DNA from: Alkalihalobacillus trypoxylicola
GTDB lineage: Bacteria > Bacillota > Bacilli > Bacillales > Bacillaceae_D
Assembly (NCBI RefSeq): GCF_001590785.1
Contig: NZ_LTAO01000012.1
Location: 496,901-560,900 of the forward strand
Direction: 5' to 3'
DNA length: 64,000 bases
Shown here in pieces: positions 28,467 to 38,633 of this stretch (position 1 is the stretch's first letter; the number at the start of each line of letters is the position of its first letter). A program made the position numbers and the translations under genes. The notes under the pieces are model-generated. The model ran no database searches. It saw only the letters and a program-made list of their open reading frames with translations, and was not told the origin of the DNA.

Positions 28467-29001
28467 TTTTATAATTCTTTTTATTTTTTTATGTAGTTTT
28501 TTTATTGGTCAGCGGAGGGGATTTATCCTTCAGCTCATTCATTTAGTTGGATTTATTGTATCTATTTATGTTGCTTATAGATACTACGGAGTGGTAGCTG
28601 AATATATTCGCCTATGGATTCCTTATCCACAATTTTCAAGTGACAGTGCATTCGGAATGATTATTCAAGCATTTGATGCTGAAAGTGTATATTATTCAGG
28701 TATTTCATTTGCTTTATTATTCTTTGGGACAAAAATTGCTTTACATATACTTGGCTCGATGCTCGATTTCTTTGCACATTTGCCTGTTCTAAGAACGCTG
28801 AACCGTTGGTTGGGAAGTATCCTTTGCGTTGTCGAAAGCTATTTGCTCATCTTTGTATTATTAAATGTAGCAGCATTACTGCCAATTGAATTTATTCAAG
28901 AACAGCTTCAGGTTTCAATTATTGCTCAATTTATGATTCATCATACGCCATTTTTATCAGATTGGCTGCGTGAATTGTGGATTAACCATCCATTACCATA
29001 A
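28459..29001 (+). CDS. yshB: YshB, CvpA-family membrane protein
   Basis: 180 aa with about four hydrophobic helices. The N-terminal segment FIGQRRGFILQLIHLVGFIV is typical of the CvpA/colicin V production family. Its function in Bacillus is not known. Translationally coupled to zapA (start codon inside the zapA 3' end, AGGAGAGG site upstream). A terminator follows at 29060. Confidence 0.88.
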   Translation: MLSFIILFIFLCSFFIGQRRGFILQLIHLVGFIVSIYVAYRYYGVVAEYIRLWIPYPQFSSDSAFGMIIQAFDAESVYYSGISFALLFFGTKIALHILGSMLDFFAHLPVLRTLNRWLGSILCVVESYLLIFVLLNVAALLPIEFIQEQLQVSIIAQFMIHHTPFLSDWLRELWINHPLP

Positions 29002-29059
29002 ATTGTAAAGGTATTTATACAAAGAGGTTCATGAAGTAAATAAAGGCGTGCATTCATAT

Positions 29060-29102
29060 AAAAGCTTTCCAAGCAATTTACTTATGCCTTGGAAAGCTTT
29101 TT
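29060..29102 (+). terminator. Terminator after zapA-yshB
   Basis: A stem of about 13 bp, AAAGCTTTCCAAG/CTTGGAAAGCTTT, around a 13 nt loop, ending in TTTTTC. Confidence 0.85.
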
Positions 29103-29188
29103 CGTTTAATATAGAGATGATAAAAAGGGAAAAGATTGATTTTTGGCGACATAAATCGGTATCATGATAGAGAAGGAAGTGAATGTAG

Positions 29189-30910
29189 ATGATGAATAAA
29201 AAGGAAGTTATAACCGTATTAGAACGAATTGCCACTTATTTAGAAATCAAAGGTGAAAATCCTTTTAAAATATCAGCATATAGAAAAGCTGCTCAAGCGC
29301 TCGAAACGGACGAAAGGTCGTTAGATGAAATCGAAAAGCCGGCAGACATTAAAGGAATTGGTAAAGGAACGGCAGAGGTCATCTTAGAATTAAAAAATAC
29401 AGGACAATCCTCTTTATTAGATGAATTAAAAAGTTTATTGCCGGATGGTCTTATTCCATTATTGAAAATTCAAGGTCTTGGTGGCAAAAAAATCGGAAAA
29501 CTCTATCAAGAGCTTCAAGTCGTTGATGTCCATACTTTAAAGGTCGTCTGTGAAGAAAAAAAAGTTAGAGAAATGGCAGGTTTTGGAGAAAAAACAGAGA
29601 AGAAAATATTAGAGGCGATTGAAGAGTTGAACAATCGACCTGAGCGCCTTCCTGTCCCATGGGTTTTACCTATAGCCGAAAGAATCTTAGATCAATTAAA
29701 AGAGATGAAAGAGATTATTCGCTTTTCACAAGCGGGTAGCTTAAGAAGGCTTCAAGAGACGGTAAAGGATTTAGATTTTATCATCTCTACAGATAACCCG
29801 AATGAAGTGAGAGAGCAATTATTAAAGCTTGAAGGCGTAAATAAAGTGATTGCTAATGGAGAGACGAAGGTTTCATTAGAAGTGGCAGGAGACTTCCCGA
29901 TATCTGTAGATTTCAGATTAGTCACTGATCAAGAATTCATCACTACTTTACATCATTTTACAGGGTCTAAGGAACATAATGTCGCCATGAGGCAATTAGC
30001 AAAAGCTAGAAATGAAAAAATTAGTGAATACGGTGTAGAAAATTTAGATACGGAGGAAATAAAAACCTTCCAAAGTGAAGAAGAGTTTTTTGACCATTTT
30101 CAATTACAATACATTCCACCAGAAGCGAGGGAAAATCATGGAGAAATAGAGCTTTTTCAAAAAAATGCTGAGCTCATCCATTTATCGGATATAAAAGGTG
30201 ATCTTCATATGCATACAACAGCAAGTGATGGCGCTCACTCCTTAGTGGAAATGATTGAAGCAAATAGAAGAAAAGGATACCAGTATATGGTCGTGACGGA
30301 TCATTCACAGTTTCTGAGAGTTGCTAATGGCTTAACCGTTGATCGACTAAAAAAGCAGCATGAAGAAATAAGAAAATCGAATGAACGTTATGATGATATC
30401 GAAATTTTTACTGGAATAGAGATGGATATTTTGCCAAATGGTTCTTTGGACTTTGAAGATGAGGTATTAGCAGAAATTGATTTTGTGATCGCCTCCATTC
30501 ATTCTTCTTTTCAGCAATCTCAAGAAACTATTATGAAAAGACTTGAAAATGCTATAATGAACCCACATGTTGATTTAATTGCTCACCCGACAGGTCGTGT
30601 TTTAGGAAGAAGAGAAGGCTATCAAGTTGATGTCGAAAAGCTTATATCATTAGCTAAAGAATATGATACAGCATTGGAGCTTAATGCTAATCCGAAAAGA
30701 TTAGATTTATCAGCTGCGTGGGTAAAAAGAGCGAATGAAGAAGGAGTGACCATTAGCATTAATACAGATGCTCATCATATAGATATGCTAGAGCATATGA
30801 AGTATGGAGTAGGTATCGCGATAAAGGGTTTAGTAAACAAAAATTCAGTATTAAATGCTTGGTCGCTAGAAAAATTTCAACATTATTTGAAACGTTACGA
30901 GCTTGATTAA
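29189..30910 (+). CDS. polX: DNA polymerase/3'-5' exonuclease PolX
   Basis: 573 aa. The N-terminal family-X polymerase core has helix-hairpin-helix motifs (GIGKGTAEVILEL, about 51-63; GFGEKTEKKILEAI) and a nucleotidyltransferase signature (FSQAGSLRRLQETVKDLDFI, about 180-199). The C-terminal PHP domain (about 338-573) begins GDLHMHTTASDGAHS and keeps the metal ligands (H-x-H, DHS, H, D-x-H: NTDAHH). It acts in gap filling and base-excision repair. Two tandem ATGs; the first is used here. yshC in B. subtilis. mutS2 is next on the same strand. Confidence 0.96.
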   Translation: MMNKKEVITVLERIATYLEIKGENPFKISAYRKAAQALETDERSLDEIEKPADIKGIGKGTAEVILELKNTGQSSLLDELKSLLPDGLIPLLKIQGLGGKKIGKLYQELQVVDVHTLKVVCEEKKVREMAGFGEKTEKKILEAIEELNNRPERLPVPWVLPIAERILDQLKEMKEIIRFSQAGSLRRLQETVKDLDFIISTDNPNEVREQLLKLEGVNKVIANGETKVSLEVAGDFPISVDFRLVTDQEFITTLHHFTGSKEHNVAMRQLAKARNEKISEYGVENLDTEEIKTFQSEEEFFDHFQLQYIPPEARENHGEIELFQKNAELIHLSDIKGDLHMHTTASDGAHSLVEMIEANRRKGYQYMVVTDHSQFLRVANGLTVDRLKKQHEEIRKSNERYDDIEIFTGIEMDILPNGSLDFEDEVLAEIDFVIASIHSSFQQSQETIMKRLENAIMNPHVDLIAHPTGRVLGRREGYQVDVEKLISLAKEYDTALELNANPKRLDLSAAWVKRANEEGVTISINTDAHHIDMLEHMKYGVGIAIKGLVNKNSVLNAWSLEKFQHYLKRYELD

Positions 30911-31046
30911 GCGAATTTATTAGAGAGAAATAATCCCTATTTTTATAAATAGGAACAGCAAACATATAAATACTAAATACGAGTGCTTCTCAATAATGGT
31001 AGTTAGTCCGTATTATTTATTCGTTTGTGAGAAAAGGAGTAAAGTG

Positions 31047-33404
31047 ATGGAACGTGTATTACGAGTTTTAGAATACGAGAAAATGAAGCAACAGCTTATA
31101 GAGCACGTTTCTTCTTCTCTCGGTCGAAGGAAGATTGAACAATTATCTCCTTCTATTGATTTAGAAGAAATTTTGGTCAGCCAAAAAGAGACGAGTGAGG
31201 GAGCGAACGTTTTAAGGTTTAAAGGAAGAATTCCCTTTGGTGGAATCTTTGATATTACCTCGCATGTGAAGCGTGCACAAATAGGAGGTATTTTATCAGC
31301 AAGTGAATTAATGGAAATTGCTAGCACGATTTATGGTGGGAGACAGCTTAAAAATTTTATTACTGATTTAGTAGAAGAGGAAGAAAGAGAGCTCCCCCTT
31401 CTATACGGTCATGTTCAGCAAATTGAACCCTTGTTAGACTTAGAAAAATATATAAAACAGTGCATTGACGATAATGGTCACGTCTTAGATTCAGCGAGTC
31501 AGGCTTTAAGGACCATTCGTCAACAGGTTCGAAGCTTTGAATCTTCTGTACGCTCAAAACTAGAATCATTGACGCGCTCATCAAATACACAAAAAATGTT
31601 ATCAGATAGCATTGTGACGATCCGTAATGACCGTTTTGTCATTCCTGTAAAGCAGGAATATCGAACCGCTTTTGGCGGAATAGTCCACGACCAATCAGCG
31701 TCTGGACAAACACTCTTTATTGAACCGCAAGCAGTTGTCACGATTAATAATCAATTGAGAGAAGCAAAAATAAAAGAACATCGTGAAATCGAAAGAATTT
31801 TGATCGAATTATCTAATCATGTTGCTGAGGTCACAAGCGAATTATTAGCCAATGTGAACGTTCTAGCAGACTTAGACTTAATTGTTGCCAAAGCAAACTA
31901 TGCAAAAGCCATTAAAGCTACTGCACCACTCATTAATGAAGAAGGGTATACTTTATTAAAAAAGGCACGACATCCTTTAATAGATGCAGAAGAGGTCGTT
32001 CCGATTGATGTAGAGTTAGGAAGTCAGTTTCGCTCATTAATTATAACGGGACCAAATACTGGAGGAAAAACGGTTACTTTAAAAACGGTAGGTCTACTTA
32101 CATTAATGATGCAATCAGGCTTGCATGTCCCAGTTGAAGAGGAATCGAGTATGGCTGTCTATCAACAAATTTTTGCTGATATTGGAGATGAACAATCGAT
32201 TGAACAAAGTCTCAGTACATTTTCTTCCCACATGACAAATATTGTTCAAATTCTCGATAAGGTTGATTTTAAAAGTCTTGTACTTTTCGATGAATTGGGA
32301 GCAGGAACGGATCCTACAGAGGGTGCAGCTCTAGCGATATCGATTCTTGATGATGTATATAATCGTGGTGCGCATGTAATTGCTACTACTCATTATAGTG
32401 AATTAAAAAGCTATGCCTATAATCGGGAAGGTGTAATGAATGCAAGTGTAGAGTTTGATGTTCAATCGTTAAAACCAACATATCGATTATTAATAGGAGT
32501 TCCGGGTAGAAGTAACGCGTTTGCTATTTCAAGGCGTCTTGGCTTAAATGAACAGATTATTGAGAAAGCAAAGGCTCAGATTGATAATGATTCGAACACC
32601 GTTGAACAAATGATCATCTCGTTAGAAGAAAGTCAAAAAATCGCGGAAAACGAACAAAAACAAGCAAAAGTAATTCGTATTGAAGCAGAGAAATTACACA
32701 GAGAGCTCGAAGATCAGATGGCTCAATTATCAACTGAAAAAGAAAAAATGCTTCAGGAAGCAGAGAAAAAAGCAGCTGAAGCGGTAGAAAAAGCAAAGGC
32801 TGAAGCAGAAATGATTATTTCTGTGTTAAGAGACCTTCAAGAGCAAGGAGTCGCAGTTAAGGAGCATGAAATCATAGATGCGAAAAAGCATTTAGAGGAG
32901 GCTGCCCCTAAATTAACTGCTCAACAAAAGAAGGTTAAGAAAAAAGCGGAGAAAGCAAAAAAGGTTGAAATCGGAGATGAAGTAAAGGTTTTGAGCTTTG
33001 GTCAAAAAGGTTCAATTTTAGAACAAGTGTCTAATGAAGAATATTTAGTACAAATAGGGATTATGAAAATGAAAGTCAACCGCTCAGATTTGCAACTAAT
33101 TGAACGAACGAAGCCTGTTGAAACAAAGCCATTAACAACGGTTAGGGGTAATGATAGCTATGTGAAGCCTGAGCTTGATTTAAGAGGAGAACGATACGAA
33201 AGTGCGATGCTAAGAGTAGAAAAATATATTGATGATGCCCTTTTAGCTGGCTATCATCAAGTGTCGATTATTCATGGAAAAGGGACAGGAGCTCTCAGGA
33301 AAGGTGTAAAAGAATTATTGAAACGACATCCTCATGTCAAAGCAGCCAGAGATGCGGCTATGAATGAAGGTGGACTAGGCAATACGGTTGTGGAATTAAA
33401 GTAG
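31047..33404 (+). CDS. mutS2: Endonuclease MutS2
   Basis: 785 aa from the ATG at 31047, which has AAAAGGAG 7 nt upstream. A longer frame from 30996 has no site. It lacks the mismatch-recognition domain of MutS. The core and clamp region is followed by the ABC ATPase with Walker A GPNTGGKT (near residue 334) and the [12 protein letters not shown] segment, a long coiled coil (about 515-650), and a C-terminal Smr nuclease domain with [12 protein letters not shown] and HGKGTG. MutS2 suppresses homologous recombination and, in Bacillus, can rescue collided ribosomes through the Smr domain. Confidence 0.96.
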   Translation: MERVLRVLEYEKMKQQLIEHVSSSLGRRKIEQLSPSIDLEEILVSQKETSEGANVLRFKGRIPFGGIFDITSHVKRAQIGGILSASELMEIASTIYGGRQLKNFITDLVEEEERELPLLYGHVQQIEPLLDLEKYIKQCIDDNGHVLDSASQALRTIRQQVRSFESSVRSKLESLTRSSNTQKMLSDSIVTIRNDRFVIPVKQEYRTAFGGIVHDQSASGQTLFIEPQAVVTINNQLREAKIKEHREIERILIELSNHVAEVTSELLANVNVLADLDLIVAKANYAKAIKATAPLINEEGYTLLKKARHPLIDAEEVVPIDVELGSQFRSLIITGPNTGGKTVTLKTVGLLTLMMQSGLHVPVEEESSMAVYQQIFADIGDEQSIEQSLSTFSSHMTNIVQILDKVDFKSLVLFDELGAGTDPTEGAALAISILDDVYNRGAHVIATTHYSELKSYAYNREGVMNASVEFDVQSLKPTYRLLIGVPGRSNAFAISRRLGLNEQIIEKAKAQIDNDSNTVEQMIISLEESQKIAENEQKQAKVIRIEAEKLHRELEDQMAQLSTEKEKMLQEAEKKAAEAVEKAKAEAEMIISVLRDLQEQGVAVKEHEIIDAKKHLEEAAPKLTAQQKKVKKKAEKAKKVEIGDEVKVLSFGQKGSILEQVSNEEYLVQIGIMKMKVNRSDLQLIERTKPVETKPLTTVRGNDSYVKPELDLRGERYESAMLRVEKYIDDALLAGYHQVSIIHGKGTGALRKGVKELLKRHPHVKAARDAAMNEGGLGNTVVELK

Positions 33405-33417
33405 GTGAGGGATGACT

Positions 33418-33831
33418 TTGGAATTATTATTAGAAAATGAACTGATGAAGGTTGTTGCCTATTATAGTGTGGCTATGTTAGCCATCGTAGTCTTTATTGC
33501 GATCTTTGAAACCGTGACGAGCTATAATAATTGGAAAGAAGTCAAAAATGGGAACCTAGCTGTAGCGATGGCAACCTCTGGTAAAATTTTTGGGGTGGCT
33601 AATATTTTTAGACATTCTATTGAACAATCAGATGGTATCTTGACGATGTTAGGGTGGGGAGCATTAGGTTATGTTCTTCTCATCATTAGTTATTTTATTT
33701 TTGAATTTTTAAGCCCAGGCTTTAAAGTCGACCAAGAATTAGAAGCGAATAATAAAGCAGTAGGCTTTATTTCATTTGTTTTATCTGTAGGGATGTCCTA
33801 TGTCATTGGAGCAACGATTATAGGTTCATAA
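33418..33831 (+). CDS. yshE: YshE, DUF350-family membrane protein
   Basis: 137 aa with four hydrophobic helices; the family is DUF350. Function unknown. The frame opens at an ATG at 33412, but AGGTGAGG (33403-33410) is only one base from it, whereas the TTG at 33418 has a 7 nt spacing, so I prefer the TTG. It follows mutS2 by a few bases, as in B. subtilis. Confidence 0.85.
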   Translation: MELLLENELMKVVAYYSVAMLAIVVFIAIFETVTSYNNWKEVKNGNLAVAMATSGKIFGVANIFRHSIEQSDGILTMLGWGALGYVLLIISYFIFEFLSPGFKVDQELEANNKAVGFISFVLSVGMSYVIGATIIGS

Positions 33832-33846
33832 TAAGGAGTTAGGAAA

Positions 33847-33930
33847 TTGGAAAATCTCATAAAAATTTTAATAGGCTGTTGTGTGCTCTTTTTTATAGCA
33901 GGCTTTATTTATCTTATATTTTTAGCATAA
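33847..33930 (+). CDS. Possible 27-codon membrane peptide after yshE
   Basis: TTG start at 33847 preceded by AAGGAG (33833-33838) at 8 nt. The product is 27 aa: a short amphipathic start (MENLIKIL) and then a nearly uninterrupted hydrophobic segment (IGCCVLFFIAGFIYLIFLA). It ends 13 bp before a terminator and 15 bp separates its start from the yshE stop, so it would be the last gene of the mutS2-yshE transcript. No family recognised. Small size means chance cannot be excluded. Confidence 0.45.
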   Translation: MENLIKILIGCCVLFFIAGFIYLIFLA

Positions 33931-33942
33931 TTGTACAAGTTT

Positions 33943-33984
33943 AAGTCATTTAAAAGGTGAATTCCTTTTAGATGACTTTTTTTT
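33943..33984 (+). terminator. Terminator after mutS2-yshE
   Basis: A stem of about 15 bp, AAGTCATTTAAAAGG/CCTTTTAGATGACTT, with a 6 nt loop, followed by eight T. Confidence 0.9.
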
Positions 33985-33994
33985 GTGGATGAGT

Positions 33995-34199
33995 GAATTT
34001 CATAATTGCTCTATAAGCGAATCAAACCGAACGTTTCTTATAAGGTAGTGACTCCCAAACGCCGTTTGAAGATCCACTCTGACAACTCTCTAAATAGTCA
34101 GAGTTAGCTGAGAACAAGCCCTCGGGAAAGCATCTACCTAAAGTGAAAATCAAAAAACAAATCGTTCCGTTTTCATTAAAAGATAGGAATGGTGAAATG
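33995..34199. repeat. Interspersed element, family A copy 2
   Basis: Left end GAATTTCATAATTGCTC, right end AGATAGGAATGGTGAAAT. AACCGAACG near the left end pairs with CGTTCCGTT near the right. The core is shortened: the ATTGTAACG and GGATCAG blocks are missing and the central hairpin loop differs (ACTCTGACAACTCTCTAAAT), while its 8 bp stem ACTCTGAC/GTCAGAGT is kept. Confidence 0.85.
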
Positions 34200-34259
34200 G
34201 GTTTAAGTGATTCAAACAGATCATTCATTATAAATATGTCTTGAATGCTTGTGAAATTT

Positions 34260-34426
34260 ACTTTTTGATTGTAACGGTAGGTAGTGACTCCCGAAGGATG
34301 AGCGCCGTTTGAAGATCCACTCTGACGAAGCTCTGCGTAGTCAGAGTTAGCTGAGAACAAGCCCTTGGGAAAGCATCTACCTATAGTGAAAATCAAAAAA
34401 CAAATCGTATGCATTATGAAATTGAT
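34260..34426. repeat. Interspersed element, family A copy 3
   Basis: Full core (TTGATTGTAACGGTAGGTAG to CATCTACCTATAGTGAAAAT) lying directly after copy 2 in the same orientation, with a degraded left end and a short right end (GCATTATGAAATTGATTC). Together copies 2 and 3 fill most of the 33985-34638 gap. I see no gene there. Confidence 0.8.
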
Positions 34427-34638
34427 TCGGATTAGAAGACGTAAAGAAAACATTACGCTAAAGGTAATTTTTGATAGGTTCTTCTTACAAAAGTTCATTT
34501 GTTTCCTTTCAATGCTTCATTAAAGAAACGCATTATTTAAAATAAAAAAGAAATAGAACATGTCTACTAGGCATGATTGAAATCGCTTGCAAATAAACAT
34601 AAAAATAAGAATCAATACATTGTCGAAAGGAGGAAGAC

Positions 34639-36321
34639 ATGTATCTTACAAATAAACACTGGCTGCAACATTATGGAGATGAATTAAAGGAAACACTGGA
34701 TTATGAGGATATTCCTCTTCATCAATTTTTAGTCAGGACGACTCAAAAGCACGGAAATGTGATCGCGATGGATTTTTTAGGAAAGAAGCTAACCTATGAT
34801 GAGTTTTATTTATCCGCCAAGAAATGTGCATCACAGCTGCAAAAGTTAGGAGTTGAAAAAGGAGACCGAGTGGCTATTATGCTCGCCAATTGTCCCCAAG
34901 CGATGATTAGTTATTATGGGGCTCTTATGGCAGGTGCCATTGTCGTTCAAACAAATCCATTATATGTGGAGAGAGAGCTAGCCCATCAATTAACTGATTC
35001 TCATGCAAAAGTCATTATTTGCTTAGACATGGTTTATCCGACTGTCGCAAAGGTGAGAGCTAACACATCGCTAGAGCATGTTATTGTCACAGGGATTAAG
35101 GATTACTTACCTTTCCCAAAAAATTTATTATTTCCTCTTATTCAAAGAAAAAATAAACAACCAATTGTGCGCTTGCAATTCGACTCAACCACTCATTCCT
35201 TTTCCAAATGGCTTGAAGAAGGGGATGAAGAGCCAAGTGCGGTAGATATTAATCCAAAAGAAGATTTAGCTTTATTGCAATATACTGGTGGAACGACTGG
35301 CTTACCTAAAGGGGTGATGCTCACTCATCGAAATTTGACGGTTAATACACAACAATGTAAGCATTGGATTTATAAAACAGAGGATGGAAATGAAAGAATG
35401 TTAGCTGTTCTTCCCTTTTTTCATGTATATGGAATGACCGTTGTTATGAATCTTGCTGTTCTAAGTGGATTTACCTGTATTCTTTTACCGAAATTTGATG
35501 TTAAAAGCGTTTTAAAAAGTATCGATAAGCATAAAATTAGCCTATTTCCCGGCGCACCTCCTATGTATCGGGCACTCATACATGATCCAACAAGAGAAAA
35601 ATACAATCTTTCTTCGATTAAAGCTTGTATTAGTGGAGCAGCGGCCCTTCCATTAGATACTCAGGAAACCTTTGAACATGTAACGGGTGGGAAGCTGGTT
35701 GAAGGTTACGGGTTGACGGAAACCTCTCCTGTTGCACTTGCTAATTTAATATGGGGCGAGAGAAAAAACGGCAGTATCGGCTTACCTTGGCCAGATACGG
35801 AGGTTGTCATTCTTTCAGAAGAAGGCGAACAGCTCGATATAGGGGAAATCGGAGAGGTTGCCATTAAAGGCCCTCAAGTTATGAAGGGTTATTGGAAAAA
35901 AGAAGAAGAAACAGCTAGGGTGTTTGTAGGAGAGTGGTTTTTAACGGGAGATATGGGATACATGGATGAAGATGGATTCTTTTATATTGTCGATCGTAAA
36001 AAGGATATGATTATTGCAAGTGGCTTAAACATTTACCCTAGAGAAATAGAAGAAGTCTTATTTGAACATGACAGCATTAGTGATGTGGCTGTCATTGGGA
36101 TAGCAGATGAATATCGAGGAGAAACCGTAAAAGCATTTATCGTTTTAAAAGAGGGGGAACAATTATCTGAAGACGAGCTGGACCGGTATTGTCGCAAATA
36201 CTTATCGTCCTACAAGGTTCCGAAGGTGTATGAATTTAGAAAAGAGCTACCCAAAACATTAATAGGAAAAGTACTAAGAAGAGTGCTGATAGAAGAAGAA
36301 AAAAGAAAAGCAGGATTATAG
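34639..36321 (+). CDS. lcfA: Long-chain fatty acid-CoA ligase
   Basis: 560 aa, an AMP-forming acyl-CoA synthetase. The P-loop-like motif YTGGTTGLPKGVMLTHRN (near 220-237), the GYGLTETSP motif and the C-terminal FYIVDRKKDMIIASG hinge are intact. It activates fatty acids for beta-oxidation. Strong AAAGGAGG site. In B. subtilis lcfA is followed by fadR-fadB-etfB-etfA; here fadR and fadB are missing and a repeat array occupies the space. Confidence 0.95.
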   Translation: MYLTNKHWLQHYGDELKETLDYEDIPLHQFLVRTTQKHGNVIAMDFLGKKLTYDEFYLSAKKCASQLQKLGVEKGDRVAIMLANCPQAMISYYGALMAGAIVVQTNPLYVERELAHQLTDSHAKVIICLDMVYPTVAKVRANTSLEHVIVTGIKDYLPFPKNLLFPLIQRKNKQPIVRLQFDSTTHSFSKWLEEGDEEPSAVDINPKEDLALLQYTGGTTGLPKGVMLTHRNLTVNTQQCKHWIYKTEDGNERMLAVLPFFHVYGMTVVMNLAVLSGFTCILLPKFDVKSVLKSIDKHKISLFPGAPPMYRALIHDPTREKYNLSSIKACISGAAALPLDTQETFEHVTGGKLVEGYGLTETSPVALANLIWGERKNGSIGLPWPDTEVVILSEEGEQLDIGEIGEVAIKGPQVMKGYWKKEEETARVFVGEWFLTGDMGYMDEDGFFYIVDRKKDMIIASGLNIYPREIEEVLFEHDSISDVAVIGIADEYRGETVKAFIVLKEGEQLSEDELDRYCRKYLSSYKVPKVYEFRKELPKTLIGKVLRRVLIEEEKRKAGL

Positions 36322-36345
36322 CCTATTTAAGACACAATTAATAGA

Positions 36346-36377
36346 GAGGAAATCGATTTGGTGATTTCTTCTTTTTT
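36346..36377 (+). terminator. Terminator after lcfA
   Basis: 9 bp stem GAGGAAATC/GATTTCTTC (one G-T pair), 8 nt loop, then six T. Confidence 0.8.
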
Positions 36378-36511
36378 CTATGAGAAAGGAAAATAAAATG
36401 CATGATTTCAGTTAGGGAATGCAGAAAGGATCATATTCTTATAGGAAGGGAAGAGACGAATAATTTTGCAATAAAAGCGATTTGATGGAGAGGTAAGAGC
36501 TAGAGAAGAGC

Positions 36512-36715
36512 AGTTGTTATCGGAAGGGAAAGAAGCAGAATAGGTGAGAAGAGTCAAAAAGGAGCGTTCTATTGGAGAGGAATAAGGGTCGATGCTCAGG
36601 AAGGGTGAAAAGGGAGCGTTCTATTCGACCGAACTAAGTGCCAAGGCTTAGAAAGGGTCAAAGAAAAAGCTCTATTCGACCGAAATAGGTGCCCAAGCTT
36701 AGAAAGGGTCAAAAG
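36512..36715. repeat. Short tandem array, period 51-52 bp, between lcfA and etfB
   Basis: TCTATT recurs at 36568, 36620 and 36671, each followed by GGAGAGGAATAAGGG or CGACCGAA-type sequence, a GCTCAGG/GCTTAG block and AAGGGTCAAAAG. A more divergent unit may precede it (from about 36512). The array is purine-rich on the plus strand. The whole gap 36322-36842 contains no gene. Confidence 0.8.
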
Positions 36716-36842
36716 AAACTGCCATCCTCTTGTCGCCGATAGGTCGGAAAAGCTTTTCTCCCTTAAGGAATACTTTATTCATATTTGCCTAGGTTTGGAA
36801 TAATCATTAAGTATAAAAAGAATGGTTGCTAGGAGGATGAGT

Positions 36843-37619
36843 ATGAGAATTTATGTGTTGTTAAAGCAAACGCTTGATACGGAAGAGTCGTTAGAGATAG
36901 AGGATAACAAAATTGTCGTAGATGAAGGTGAGAAGATGATAAATCCTTATGATGAATACGCGATAGAAGAGGCTTTACTTCAACGTGATAAGCACGGTGG
37001 TGAGGTAACGGCTGTGTCAGTTGGAATGGAGGAAATAGAGGTTGAGTCCTCCTTAAGAACGGCTTATGCAATGGGGGTTGACCATGCTGTTTGGATTCAA
37101 ATTGAAGAGCTCGCGGAAAGTGATCCACATTCAACTGCGACTATTTTAGCTGCTTATTTAGCTGATAAAAAGGCCGATTTAATCATAGGAGGAAATGTAA
37201 GCGTTGATAGTGGCACAGGTCAAGTCGGACCTAGACTTGCTGAACAGCTAGGAATTAATCAAGCGACAACTATTTTAAAGCTAACGATAGAAGACCAAGC
37301 TGCGACGGTTACGCGAGATGTAGAAGGTGATGAGGTCGTAATGAAGCTACCATTACCCCTTCTAGTGACAGCTCAGCAAGGATTAAATGAACCTAGGTAT
37401 CCTTCCTTACCTGGAATTATGAAAGCTAAAAGAAAAACGATAGAAGAATTGACATTAGATGATTTGTCATTGGATTTACAGGATGTAAAAGCAAAGACAG
37501 ATACAGTTAAACAATATCTTCCTGAACAGAAGGAAAAGGGTAAGCAGCTAGAAGGTACCATTCATGAACAAGTTCAGGAACTAGTCGAGTTATTAAAGAC
37601 GAGTGTAAGTCAAAGCTAA
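36843..37619 (+). CDS. etfB: Electron transfer flavoprotein beta subunit
   Basis: 258 aa from the ATG at 36843. AGGAGG (36831-36836) is 6 nt before it and directly abuts the earlier ATG at 36837. The start MRIYVLLKQTLDTEE and the downstream GTGQVGPRLAEQLG are typical. It binds AMP and, with EtfA, accepts electrons from acyl-CoA dehydrogenases and passes them toward menaquinone. etfA follows after 16 bp. Confidence 0.96.
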   Translation: MRIYVLLKQTLDTEESLEIEDNKIVVDEGEKMINPYDEYAIEEALLQRDKHGGEVTAVSVGMEEIEVESSLRTAYAMGVDHAVWIQIEELAESDPHSTATILAAYLADKKADLIIGGNVSVDSGTGQVGPRLAEQLGINQATTILKLTIEDQAATVTRDVEGDEVVMKLPLPLLVTAQQGLNEPRYPSLPGIMKAKRKTIEELTLDDLSLDLQDVKAKTDTVKQYLPEQKEKGKQLEGTIHEQVQELVELLKTSVSQS

Positions 37620-37635
37620 TATTGGAGGGACTGCA

Positions 37636-38616
37636 ATGACAACTAATCAGTTAGTTTTAATAGAAGCGAGAGAGAATGATATTCGAGAAGTGAGCTTTGA
37701 AGCATTAGCACTTGCTCAACATTTAAAGCAAAAGGAAGACAGCATTGTTGCTTTAGTTTGCTCTAAATTAAGTCAAAAACAAATTGAAACTTTAGGTCAA
37801 CACGGGGCGACAAAAGTTATACAAGCTTCTCATCCCCAGCTAGAAGAATATTCAACAGAAGCTTATCGACAAGTCCTTCTTCAAATCATTGATAAAGAAA
37901 AGCCAAGTAGAATAATAATGGGACATACGGCAATTGGGAAGGATTTAGCGCCAAGATTGGCCATGAAGCTAGGGGCCGGGCTATTGTCTGATATTACGGA
38001 GGTTAGGGGCGAAGATAGTGAGAAGCCTTTTTTTATTAGACCTATTTATTCAGGGAAAGCTTTTGAAGAGAAGCAGGAGCGAAGTAGCCCCTCTTTTTTA
38101 ACGATCCGTCCTAATAATTTTCAAAGTAATTGCCTTGAAAATATCCAACATCCAGAAGTAGAGGATTTCGAAGTTCAATTAAAAGAATTGAGAACAGAAA
38201 TTCTCGAGACCGTAAAAAAAATGAGCAGTAAAGTGGATTTAACGGCAGCTAAAATAGTTGTAGCGGGCGGTAGAGGAGTTAAAAGTGAAGATGGATTCAA
38301 GCCATTACAGGAGCTAGCTGATGTATTAGGAGGTGCAGTGGGAGCATCTCGAGCAGCTTGTGATGCTGGCTATTGTGATTATGGGCTGCAAATCGGTCAA
38401 ACAGGGAAAGTCATTACCCCAACTGTTTATTTCGCTATAGGGATTTCAGGTGCGATCCAGCATTTAGCTGGTATGTCGCAATCAAAAACCATTGTGGCTA
38501 TCAATAAAGATCCAGAAGCACCGATTTTTGAAATTGCAGACTATGGAATTGTAGGTGATTTATTTGAAGTGGTTCCTTTATTAACAGAGGCATTTAAAAA
38601 AAGCGCTGATAAATAA
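37636..38616 (+). CDS. etfA: Electron transfer flavoprotein alpha subunit
   Basis: 326 aa. The C-terminal FAD-binding domain is clear: [35 protein letters not shown] and a conserved [20 protein letters not shown] segment. TTGGAGGGACTGCA upstream. The partner of etfB. In other Bacillus the two genes are co-expressed with fatty-acid oxidation genes under FadR; no fadR lies next to them here. Confidence 0.97.
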   Translation: MTTNQLVLIEARENDIREVSFEALALAQHLKQKEDSIVALVCSKLSQKQIETLGQHGATKVIQASHPQLEEYSTEAYRQVLLQIIDKEKPSRIIMGHTAIGKDLAPRLAMKLGAGLLSDITEVRGEDSEKPFFIRPIYSGKAFEEKQERSSPSFLTIRPNNFQSNCLENIQHPEVEDFEVQLKELRTEILETVKKMSSKVDLTAAKIVVAGGRGVKSEDGFKPLQELADVLGGAVGASRAACDAGYCDYGLQIGQTGKVITPTVYFAIGISGAIQHLAGMSQSKTIVAINKDPEAPIFEIADYGIVGDLFEVVPLLTEAFKKSADK

Positions 38617-38633
38617 ATTTTTTTATGGTGAGT

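Noticed and set aside
30942-30960. Hairpin CCTATTT/AAATAGG between polX and mutS2 as a terminator
   Set aside because: Short AT-rich stem without a T-run; too weak to call.
34022-34498. Minus-strand open frame of 158 codons, and a similar one at 38645-38944, with a shared GRCFP.GL.SANSDY peptide
   Set aside because: The shared peptide is the translation of the family A core. The frames have no ribosome binding site, begin and end at random points of the repeat, and differ between copies. The repeat shows stem structure rather than codon structure.
36512-36715. CRISPR or iteron interpretation of the 51-52 bp tandem units
   Set aside because: Units are contiguous and decaying, without unique spacers, and there is no replication or cas gene beside them.
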